Source: Leishmania martiniquensis (Eukaryota > Euglenozoa > Kinetoplastea > Trypanosomatida > Trypanosomatidae). Taken from it: DNA of 64,000 nucleotides. The stretch covers positions 5,001-69,000 of the forward strand of contig NC_090163.1 in assembly GCF_017916325.1 (NCBI RefSeq). Reading direction: 5' to 3'. Both the position numbers and the translations under genes were made by a program. Positions 20,724 to 29,101 of the stretch are shown one piece after another. Positions within the stretch are counted from its first letter, which is position 1, and every line of letters begins with the position of its first letter. Under the pieces are notes generated by a model. That model ran no database searches. It saw only the letters and a program-made list of their open reading frames with translations, and was not told the origin of the DNA.

Positions 20724-22313
20724 ATGTCGATTCTTACAAGGCATGAACTCAGGCGATCCGCCTCTAGTATCGCGACTGAGCTCTGGTCTCCGGATGAACT
20801 GTACAACACCGACCCTGGGGTTGATGTTCTGCAACCAGCTTTGAAGCCGCTTGAGGTGGACGCTGATCGATTTTATGCGTTCCGTCTGTCACTACTGCTG
20901 GCGCCGTTCGAAGTTCTCGAAGACTACCGGGCACCACAGGGCGAGGGCACCGGACGTCGCGGCGATGACGGTGTTCTCGATGTGAGGTGCATAGAGATGC
21001 ACTGGGACGGGCAGCCAGATTGCAGCACGATGGGCATCATCGCCGAGCAGTGTAAGACAACCTCGTGGTTCCGTTTCTCGAGCACACTCTGCAGCCGATC
21101 GTTTGTCGTCGATCGCTCCGCAGGGCATATACAGACACTCGTTGCGGCGCTGAGGTACTCCTTTCCCCATCTGCTTTTTCCAGCGGACTTGGAGATGAGG
21201 CAACCAGCGTGCAACGTGCTATTCGAGTTCATTGTGCACCACTGGTCGAGGCTCTCAGCGTATCTCCCTTTGCTGTACTTTCTTTTCGAAATCCATGAGC
21301 GAGCCTTCTTGGCGTTTTACAAGCAGCTCGGCATTCTGGTCCAGACTAGGAAGAGCAACGACATTGCTGCGTGCGACGTCCTTAAGCCAAAGAAGAGCGG
21401 CAAAATGTTCTCGTGGTTCTCGTCAAAGCCGAAGGAGGCTGAGCTCGGCGTGAACGAAAAGCTCCAGATGATCAATAACCTAAAGGCGATGCTGCCGCCG
21501 ATGTTTGAGAAGCGGTACATGCTGGCTCTTGCAAATAGTGAGCAGTTTAACAGGATGCAGAATTTCTGTCGCAGGTACGTCGGCTCTCTGCAGGAAGAGG
21601 CATCTACGTATCAGACGCTTGCCGAAGCCTTTGCTACCCATCCGCTTACTTCGAGTCCTGTCGCTGGCTGGTACCCAACGAGCGCTCTCGAGCTGTTAGA
21701 AAAAGACAGCGCAGATTCAAAGCAGATAGCGACTTGTGTGCACCGGTTTGCGTTGCGCAAGAGCTCACTCACCGGCGAGCTTCTCCTTCCGGAACTCAAA
21801 GCCATCTCGCAGTGCGAGTTGGAGATCGGCGTCGTCTCAAGCTCACTTGTGACTTTCTTTGAGGATCTGATGATGCGCACAAATATGGTGAACGAAAATA
21901 CGATGCAGTTGTCGGGAAAAATGCCCCTGCCAGCGGGCTGTGAGGCGTCCGTGCGGCCAGAGAGCTTGGCGAATGCCCGAGAAATTAACGGTAGATTCAC
22001 GGTAGAGCTCTCTAGCAGGAACGAGGAGTTCGACGCGGAGGTGGCGCATGCAGAGGCGGTGATCAGGACGCGCATGAAGCGTCTTTGCATTCTTTGGGGT
22101 AATGCGGTGAAGGCGATAGCGTCTTGCGCGAGTGCAGAGTACTACGAAGAGTATTTGTGTTCTCTGGCTCCTCGACGGACGGACGATGCCACCGGTGACT
22201 GGTCTGCTTCTCACCCGCTCAAGAGGTGCCTCGGCGTGGAGGATGGAGTGGAGGAATCTGTGTGTACGGTCTATCGCAATGACGGCCAGGGGACGGTGAC
22301 ATGCGGGCCATGA
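20724..22313 (+). CDS. Conserved-looking hypothetical protein, possible PX/BAR-type membrane trafficking protein
   Basis: A 529-residue protein not confidently recognised. Residues ~85-165 have the feel of a divergent PX (phosphoinositide-binding) domain: a run of strands, then SWFRFSSTLCSRSFVV, a helix, and SFPHLLFP in the position of the PX FP motif. Beyond that the protein is mostly helical and charged (about 170-500), as in the BAR half of sorting nexins, with HERAFLAFYKQL and a lysine-rich KPKKSGKMFSWFSSKPKEAE patch. No signal peptide or membrane span is seen. The open frame runs 14 codons upstream of the ATG at 20724 but only from a TTG. The PX/BAR idea is weak inference; the gene itself is well supported by length and codon use. 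Confidence 0.6.
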   Translation: MSILTRHELRRSASSIATELWSPDELYNTDPGVDVLQPALKPLEVDADRFYAFRLSLLLAPFEVLEDYRAPQGEGTGRRGDDGVLDVRCIEMHWDGQPDCSTMGIIAEQCKTTSWFRFSSTLCSRSFVVDRSAGHIQTLVAALRYSFPHLLFPADLEMRQPACNVLFEFIVHHWSRLSAYLPLLYFLFEIHERAFLAFYKQLGILVQTRKSNDIAACDVLKPKKSGKMFSWFSSKPKEAELGVNEKLQMINNLKAMLPPMFEKRYMLALANSEQFNRMQNFCRRYVGSLQEEASTYQTLAEAFATHPLTSSPVAGWYPTSALELLEKDSADSKQIATCVHRFALRKSSLTGELLLPELKAISQCELEIGVVSSSLVTFFEDLMMRTNMVNENTMQLSGKMPLPAGCEASVRPESLANAREINGRFTVELSSRNEEFDAEVAHAEAVIRTRMKRLCILWGNAVKAIASCASAEYYEEYLCSLAPRRTDDATGDWSASHPLKRCLGVEDGVEESVCTVYRNDGQGTVTCGP

Positions 22314-22918
22314 GAGCGAAACAAGCAAACTATGCCCTTTTTTTTGTTTCTGGGTGAGTGCGTGCTGAGGCTGCTAGCGAGTTGTATTCTGCTTCTCTGT
22401 TCGCCTCTATCGTTTGATTCCATTGCTTTCAGCGCATGTAGGCGGTTCCCAAGGGGGAGGAGAGGCAGGGGGACTCGCGGCTCGTCATGGACGGAGCGAC
22501 GGCAACACCACGGCGGGCACGGGTTCCCGTGTGTGGGGTGCGCATGAGCGCTGGGCGTCCGTTTTCTTCCACTGCACACCGCCTCTGGCTGGACTTTCTG
22601 GAGAAGGACTGGGGGTGGAGTAGAGGACTCGTGGCCCTTAGCAGCTTCATCGATTCTTCTTTCCTCCCTCATCAATGCCTAATATGCGTCAGTGCGCAGC
22701 TTTGGCATCAGCGCGCTCGTGACAGCAGCTAGTATCATTTGAGCTCCTTTTTTTCCTTTGCGTCGACATCTCTGCCACAACCGAAGTGCTCTACTCAATG
22801 ATCAAAACTGGATGAATCGACTCAGAGTTTTTGAGTTGGGGATATCTCTGCTCCTGACACATGCACGCATACACAGGTGCCGCACATATTTCATGTACAG
22901 CACACCTTCCCTTTCGTA
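22314..22918. other. Intergenic spacer with short upstream ATGs
   Basis: A T/C tract at 22744-22760 and an AG at 22785-22786 form a candidate acceptor for the channel-like gene. The leader would then carry a five-codon upstream frame at 22798 and an out-of-frame ATG at 22861 overlapping the main start. No other gene is seen. Confidence 0.45.
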
Positions 22919-25900
22919 ATGAGCCAATTGCCGCTTCCATCTGCGGATAGCAGTCCTATTTCTGGAAGTATCAGCTCATTACACAGCGTATCTACCTTGC
23001 ATCAGGTGGCGCAGCTGTTGGTGGCTATAGAACATGCGGATGCCCCAGCGGTGCGATGCCTTCTGACGTCTTCCGCTCCTGGCCTGTGCGCTTGGTGTGC
23101 AGACGGAAACAGTCTTCTGCACAAAGCGTCCGAGAACGCCTCTCCGGATTGTCTGATTGAGCTGCTCCAGTCCCAGGTGAGGTTTGACTTTTCGCAGAAC
23201 TTGCATGGAGAGACCCCGCTGCACATTGCTGCACGTTGCGCGCGAACGATTGTTTCCATATTGCTTCTTGTAGCCAAGCACGGTGCCGCTTGTGCGATGG
23301 ATCGCAACGGAGATACCTTCCTGCATTGTTTGTTGCGCAACGAGAAGATCAGTCACCACCAGCTGCTGCTGCTAATGGAGGCGCTGCTCGTCCGTGCAGA
23401 CGTCGCCAATCAGATCAATGTTGTCGGCTTTAGAGGAGCGACACTCTACGACGTAGCATGCCAATGGCGCGCCGGTAATGCCGCCTTGCTGGAGCTTTTG
23501 CTAAGACACGGCGCCGTTTCCGGGGCACTGCTGTTGCACGACCAGGCGACTAGTCTTGCCCTCATGGAAGAGGAGGAGCGCGGGATAGTGACGCATCTCG
23601 AACAAGCGTCGTTAGCGTCGCTTCGAGACGCTGAGGGGACAGAGCGCACACGTATTCGCCGTCAGAATCATAAGCGGCGAAAGCTGGCCGAAAAGGAGAG
23701 GCGGAGACGTCATGAGTGCTTGTCTAGGGAGGCGGTAGCGCGGGCGTTGCTCATGACAAAGGAGTCGAGATCTGCGAATCGCATCGCTCAGTATCGCGCG
23801 GCGCGAGCGTGCTGTATTGCCGCGGTGCAGCGCGTCGGGAGAGGGTTTCTAGCACGAAGAACTGCTCGCGCGCTGTTTCTCTGGAGAAACAATTTGCAGC
23901 TCCTTGCTGCAAAGAAGGCCCTCGCCGCCGCCACACCGGCCGCTGGGGCGGAGGCCACCGTTGAGAAGGCCACAGCTTTGGGTGTCATCGGGGACGATGA
24001 ACTGCCAGCGCTGTTGTCGCCTTCTGGTCCGGACGAGGAGCCGCCTCGTACTCTGCCTGGAGCGCTTCTGGTGCACCTTCAGTCGATCGTGAGAATGCGT
24101 CGAGTGAGACGCCATTATCTTCACTTAAGACAGATGACGATCATCCTCCAGCGGGCGTGGCGGCGCCACCGTTCCAGGATTGCGAACCAACGTCAGCAAG
24201 CCGCCAACCTACTTCTTCGTGAGGTTCAGCGATACCAACTTGGCAAGGAATGCGGTACCGTCGTGCAGAGTCTGGCGCTGATGCGCATTCAGGCTATCCT
24301 GAGGGAAGGGACACGGCTCGTGACGCAGCTGGTCTGGCGAGAGAACTTTTGCAGCGCATTCCGCGAAATTGTTTTTCTGCAGAAACGTCGCATGCCGCCC
24401 CTGCCGGTGCGGCTCTCCCGTTTCCTGCGACTACAGCTGCTTGCCGCTAAGTTCGAGCGGTTTGTCTTACTGACGCAGTTTGTACTCAGTCTCTTTCTCC
24501 TCATTTACATGGGGATTGCACCGCGAACCAGTGCAGCGCAGGCGCGTGTCAAGGTTGACATAGCTCTTCTCTGTGTTGAGCTTGTAATAACATGCTGTCT
24601 GCCCTTTTGCTGGTGGCGTTTTTTCGACTTTGGGGTTGTTGTTACCGCGCTAATTTGCACGGCAGCTAGGAATTACGGCGGATCCATTGTGATTGCGCTC
24701 TTGACACTCAAGCTTCCGTTTGTGGTGCGCCAGTTTGCTCCGCGTCACCCGGGCACGTGCACCTATTGCCGCACGATTGAGTACTCAGCGGCCTACCTGC
24801 TGCTGTTCCTTCCGTTAGCCGTCGCGGGGACTGGCGCTACCGTGCGTAGCATCGCTCTGAATCATTTGTTGCTCACAAGTGAAGGGAATTGGGGTCGCGT
24901 TTTTCTGTATCTTCTCAGTACAGTGAGCCCACAGTACACCGGGCTGTTTCTCCTATCCGAGGCGAACGCGAAAGGGGGCGAGGAGACGCTGTTGCCATTG
25001 CGTACACAGCAGAGTCGCTACGCCCTACCTGACGGCAGTGTACTGGTGCGACTGCAAATACCACTTGTGCCGCTCATTGCGTTCCGTGCAGTCATGTGGC
25101 TGTACTGGTGGTTGGCGGTGGTCGCTGGTACGCACAACGCCATTCGGCATCACTATGACATTAGCGACGAGACGAAATTGAAGTCGAACAAGTATCGCCC
25201 CCGCAACGAGGGCAAGAAAGAGCTCTTCGACGCTCACCGCGCGGCGACCATCGAGGCTCTTGGACAGAAGGTCGACGGTGTGATGTGGGAGGACGACGTC
25301 CGATCGGCAAAGGAGGCCATTGAGGCCTCTCACTACGATCACAATACGAGCTTTATGGTACACCGCTTTGTGCGCCGCGTGCAAGACACGCTGGGCACGC
25401 AGGGGGGCCCCGTACTGAGCGGACAGATGCCGCAGCGGTTCTCACCGACGGCGAAGCCTTCGACAAAGGACGTTCCTAAGTGGGACTGCCGCAACGAGGA
25501 TCCGCATTCACGTGGCACCTATGATATTGGTGTGGTGGAGACTGCGCTTGGAATGAGTGAGCGCAAGTGTGTTGGCGAGCGGTTCATTGAGCGGCAGTGG
25601 ACCGGAGCGCTGCTCCGAAAGGAAATGAACTGGGTGCTCATTGGCATGCTCGTTATGGCATCAGTCAAGCCCAACCTCTACCCGATGGAGGCGGCGTTCA
25701 GCTGTGTCTTCGCGGTGGAGTTGGCAGTGTCGCTGTACTTCCTCCGGCTCGAGTTCATCTTGTCACACTACGTGCGTCTCATGCTTCGGCTGTTTTGCGT
25801 GGTTATCGGATTCGTACCCCCTGGCATCCCGTTTGTCGTCTTTCGAAGCCTGCGACTTGTCGAGGGTTGGTCGCTTCTGTTCAGCATTCCGGGCATGGTA

Positions 25901-28900
25901 CGCTGGGGCATGATCTACCTCGTTACCTCGCTCCTCACCATATGGATGATCTCCTATGTGGCCGCCCTCCAGTTCCTCGCAGCTGCGCAGCTTGGGGTGC
26001 AACCCCTCGTGTGCTCGAGCAAAAGTGAGTGCCTGACAGTCTCGCTGAGGGAGCTCGTCCTGCCCGCCTTTACACCTGAACACATCGACCCCGTCTCGGA
26101 GGCCCCCGTGATGGCGATGCTCGTTGTTTTCACTCACTTCTGCTTTGTGCCGTTCCTGCTTGCTATAGCGCTGCACCCCCTTTTGCGCCTGTCTAACTTT
26201 ATCGGGCGGTTCTTGCGTCTTGTGGTGCAAAGTCTTCACAAGGATGTCCTGGACTACCTGGAGAACTACCTGGAGGGCGCCTCGTGGTACGCCCACTGGG
26301 GTCTGAGGACGGAGCTCTCAGTAGGCGTCATTGTGCGGACGAAGATCTGGCTTGATGACTTGAGGCGCCGTTGCATGAGCACCTTCTGGGGCTTGCCACA
26401 CAGCAGTAGCAGCACGGCTCCATACCTGAATAAACTGCAGAAGTCGTCCTCCACGGCACACCTTCCAGGGGCGAAGGAGGAGTGCACGGTACTAACGGAG
26501 CTCATCTGCAGTGGTGAGTTCGCCTCCTTGGAGGAGAACTACGCACAAGACCGCCTCAGGCAGCACACGATCGCACAGCTCCTGAGCCGGGCTGTCATCC
26601 GGAACCTGCACGTTCACTACTTGAACGCTGCTCTCACCTTCACATCCATAGCCTTTTTATGGGTTGCCGACGCATCACTAGACTGCGACAGCATCCTTAT
26701 TGTCTTGTCTTGTGTGGTTCACTTGGTGAGCGCTGCGGTATCGCTCGTGTTGGTTCCGCGTGATTCGACGGCTCTCATGACGCTTGTTTCGATGTGCGCA
26801 CTTGTCTGCGCTGTGGTCCTGGTGCTTGCTCCTGGCCGACGATTCAACAGCTACTACTGTGTACGATTCCTTTCACTGCTGCGCCTTGGACAGCTGCAGG
26901 TCTTTCCTTTCCACGAGACGAAACGGGTGGTAAAGATGTACATCAATTCGACAGTGAAGATCCTCTTCCCAGTTGCAGTGTTGGGCGGCGCTGCATACAT
27001 AGCAGAGCTGCTTCGGGCGCAGGTGTTCATGGTTCGATTTCGGCCTCTGCCGTGGATGAACATCAACTGGAGTAACCCTGCTGAGGTGGAAGCGTTGCGA
27101 TCCAACGTGTCCTTCCCGGATTTCCTGGCAGCCATGCCACGTAGCCACTCTTCGCGCCCAAACGTTAAGCAGACCTCTCAGCTCTTTGCCGCGTACTTCA
27201 GGAAAGATGCGTACATCTTTTTCTCCATTTACTGTTTTTGGGTGCTCCCTGGCATTTGCATTTCAACATGTCTCTCGTATCTCTTCTGGGTTGGCACAAA
27301 CCTCAGAGACACGAGTCGGCTCATGGTGGACATGATCCCTCTGCTAGAGGATCCGATTACCATGTCTGGCTTCAGCTGGTACCAATGGCTCTACCGCTAC
27401 GTAGGGAACGTGATTCTGGTGTGGAGCCTGGTGTTTGGCTGCATATTTAGCCCCGCCACCTCTGCAACTTCGGACGACCTTAGCTTCTTTTTGGGGTTTG
27501 AGGTGGCCTTCACTGTTTGCGGACTCGCTGAGCGAATCCTGTCGTGCTCCTTCACTGTGCACCGCTGCGGGCGCTCTAGCGTTAGCTGGCGGACACGCCA
27601 GGGCGACGCCAAGTACCCATACGTGCTCTTTGGTGACGGTGTTTTCCTCCTGTGCGAGGTGATTCAGCTTCTCTACTACTGTGTCGCTGTGGCGTTGTGC
27701 TCAACGCTCCTGGTGGAGCGCAACGGCTGTCTCATATCCCCACAAGAATACGCAAGCATGTTTATCGCAGCTCGCTTTGTATTTCTATTGCGTCTTCTGA
27801 GTCGCGAGTTTCTGCTGACGGTTCTGCGCAACATCTTCTCGATGTCTAGTGGCATTGCAGCCATCGTCGTCTACTTTGCCGCCTCCGCAAGTGCACTGGC
27901 AGACGTCTACGCAGCGGAAGCACGGACCAGATACACACCCGCCACGTGGCGTGCAGCGTTCGACGCGATATTGCGTCTCGCCTTCACTTCGGCCATCCCT
28001 GCCGATTTCGATGACTACTGGCAACCGTTCAACAGCACGCCCGTCGCGGCAGGGATGCGAAACAGCTCGATCACGCAGCGCTTCATTGCGGAAGACTACA
28101 CAACTTCGCGTCTGGCTTTTGCGTTGGCTCTTATCGGGCAGGCAATCATGGCCAGCGTTGTAGGCCTTTTCGTCGGCTACATGACCGCAACCGTGCGCAC
28201 GTTCTTCCTGCAGCCGCTACCGATGAAGGCCTCGTTGCTCTACCGAACACTGTGTGGTGGTCTGAAGGAGCTACTGAGGTTCGGCATGCGAAGTCATGAC
28301 GACATGCGGCCCCAGACACGCCGCTGCATTCAGTCTCGCAAGTTCACGCGCATGTTCACGCCCAAGGGAATTCCGTCATGGCTATTGCCGCACGTGCTGG
28401 AGGAGCTGAATCTTTGCCGACCTGCGCGGCAGCGCCGGTTCATGTACGCTTTAATGAAGCTGCTGGAGTACATGCCGACGAGTGAGAAGCGGCAGGAGCG
28501 GGTGCGCGAGTACATGCATGCGTGGGACAGCTACCGCTGTGGCGGGCCAGCGCAACTTCTCTTCTCCAAGCTTCCTATTTATCCTCGCGCTTCGGTGTCG
28601 GAGGCGGCGCCAAACCCATACGGTGCGTTGTCTTCTTCGATAGCGATTCGGCGTGAGTGCTACATTGCTCCGCTTCGACTTGTGCAGGCGCTGGCGATCT
28701 TCGAGCTCGGGTTTCCGGCAGACTCGTCCGTGGGCTCGAAACTGTGGATGGATTTTTTCTCGGTTGTCCAAAAGATGCGAGGGGCCACACTGCTGCAGTC
28801 TCTGTGGCGGATGTACCGCGAGGAGAAGGCGTTCGAGGTGGACACAAGCCGCACGTTGTACGAGCGGGTCTTGATTGCTCACCTGCGACGCGGGTTCCGG

Positions 28901-29101
28901 AAGCAGAAGCTGCGCAGCAACATCCGATTTTTGAGCTTCTCCTCGTTTCAGGAGGCAATAAGGTACGAGCACAAAGTGTTCAATCCGAGCACTGCGCATT
29001 TCGACATGCTGAATCGGCTACGTGGTCATTTCAATGAACTCAGTGTTTCGCTCACCTTTTGGAAAGCGCGTCGCGATGCCGAGAGGAAGGGAACTGCCTA
29101 G
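22919..29101 (+). CDS. Giant ankyrin-repeat, four-domain cation-channel-like membrane protein
   Basis: A 2060-residue protein. Residues ~25-200 contain ankyrin repeats (GNSLLHKASENASPDCLIEL, GETPLHIAARCARTIVSILL). A charged linker with IQ-like calmodulin-binding motifs follows (CIAAVQRVGRGFLARR near 300; IILQRAWRRHRSRI near 400). Four separate clusters of hydrophobic spans lie at about 510-740, 900-1085, 1230-1450 and 1490-1760, a spacing like the four repeats of voltage-gated calcium or sodium channels. S4-like basic helices are short: VVFRSLRLVEGW in cluster two and FLLRLLSREFLLTVLR in cluster four. No clear selectivity-filter motif is seen. Near 1955 a last IQ-like stretch (TLLQSLWRMYREEK) precedes the basic tail. 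It is likely an ion-channel relative of the plasma or flagellar membrane; ion and gating are unknown. The upstream extension of the frame starts with GTG and was not used. Confidence 0.75.
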   Translation: MSQLPLPSADSSPISGSISSLHSVSTLHQVAQLLVAIEHADAPAVRCLLTSSAPGLCAWCADGNSLLHKASENASPDCLIELLQSQVRFDFSQNLHGETPLHIAARCARTIVSILLLVAKHGAACAMDRNGDTFLHCLLRNEKISHHQLLLLMEALLVRADVANQINVVGFRGATLYDVACQWRAGNAALLELLLRHGAVSGALLLHDQATSLALMEEEERGIVTHLEQASLASLRDAEGTERTRIRRQNHKRRKLAEKERRRRHECLSREAVARALLMTKESRSANRIAQYRAARACCIAAVQRVGRGFLARRTARALFLWRNNLQLLAAKKALAAATPAAGAEATVEKATALGVIGDDELPALLSPSGPDEEPPRTLPGALLVHLQSIVRMRRVRRHYLHLRQMTIILQRAWRRHRSRIANQRQQAANLLLREVQRYQLGKECGTVVQSLALMRIQAILREGTRLVTQLVWRENFCSAFREIVFLQKRRMPPLPVRLSRFLRLQLLAAKFERFVLLTQFVLSLFLLIYMGIAPRTSAAQARVKVDIALLCVELVITCCLPFCWWRFFDFGVVVTALICTAARNYGGSIVIALLTLKLPFVVRQFAPRHPGTCTYCRTIEYSAAYLLLFLPLAVAGTGATVRSIALNHLLLTSEGNWGRVFLYLLSTVSPQYTGLFLLSEANAKGGEETLLPLRTQQSRYALPDGSVLVRLQIPLVPLIAFRAVMWLYWWLAVVAGTHNAIRHHYDISDETKLKSNKYRPRNEGKKELFDAHRAATIEALGQKVDGVMWEDDVRSAKEAIEASHYDHNTSFMVHRFVRRVQDTLGTQGGPVLSGQMPQRFSPTAKPSTKDVPKWDCRNEDPHSRGTYDIGVVETALGMSERKCVGERFIERQWTGALLRKEMNWVLIGMLVMASVKPNLYPMEAAFSCVFAVELAVSLYFLRLEFILSHYVRLMLRLFCVVIGFVPPGIPFVVFRSLRLVEGWSLLFSIPGMVRWGMIYLVTSLLTIWMISYVAALQFLAAAQLGVQPLVCSSKSECLTVSLRELVLPAFTPEHIDPVSEAPVMAMLVVFTHFCFVPFLLAIALHPLLRLSNFIGRFLRLVVQSLHKDVLDYLENYLEGASWYAHWGLRTELSVGVIVRTKIWLDDLRRRCMSTFWGLPHSSSSTAPYLNKLQKSSSTAHLPGAKEECTVLTELICSGEFASLEENYAQDRLRQHTIAQLLSRAVIRNLHVHYLNAALTFTSIAFLWVADASLDCDSILIVLSCVVHLVSAAVSLVLVPRDSTALMTLVSMCALVCAVVLVLAPGRRFNSYYCVRFLSLLRLGQLQVFPFHETKRVVKMYINSTVKILFPVAVLGGAAYIAELLRAQVFMVRFRPLPWMNINWSNPAEVEALRSNVSFPDFLAAMPRSHSSRPNVKQTSQLFAAYFRKDAYIFFSIYCFWVLPGICISTCLSYLFWVGTNLRDTSRLMVDMIPLLEDPITMSGFSWYQWLYRYVGNVILVWSLVFGCIFSPATSATSDDLSFFLGFEVAFTVCGLAERILSCSFTVHRCGRSSVSWRTRQGDAKYPYVLFGDGVFLLCEVIQLLYYCVAVALCSTLLVERNGCLISPQEYASMFIAARFVFLLRLLSREFLLTVLRNIFSMSSGIAAIVVYFAASASALADVYAAEARTRYTPATWRAAFDAILRLAFTSAIPADFDDYWQPFNSTPVAAGMRNSSITQRFIAEDYTTSRLAFALALIGQAIMASVVGLFVGYMTATVRTFFLQPLPMKASLLYRTLCGGLKELLRFGMRSHDDMRPQTRRCIQSRKFTRMFTPKGIPSWLLPHVLEELNLCRPARQRRFMYALMKLLEYMPTSEKRQERVREYMHAWDSYRCGGPAQLLFSKLPIYPRASVSEAAPNPYGALSSSIAIRRECYIAPLRLVQALAIFELGFPADSSVGSKLWMDFFSVVQKMRGATLLQSLWRMYREEKAFEVDTSRTLYERVLIAHLRRGFRKQKLRSNIRFLSFSSFQEAIRYEHKVFNPSTAHFDMLNRLRGHFNELSVSLTFWKARRDAERKGTA

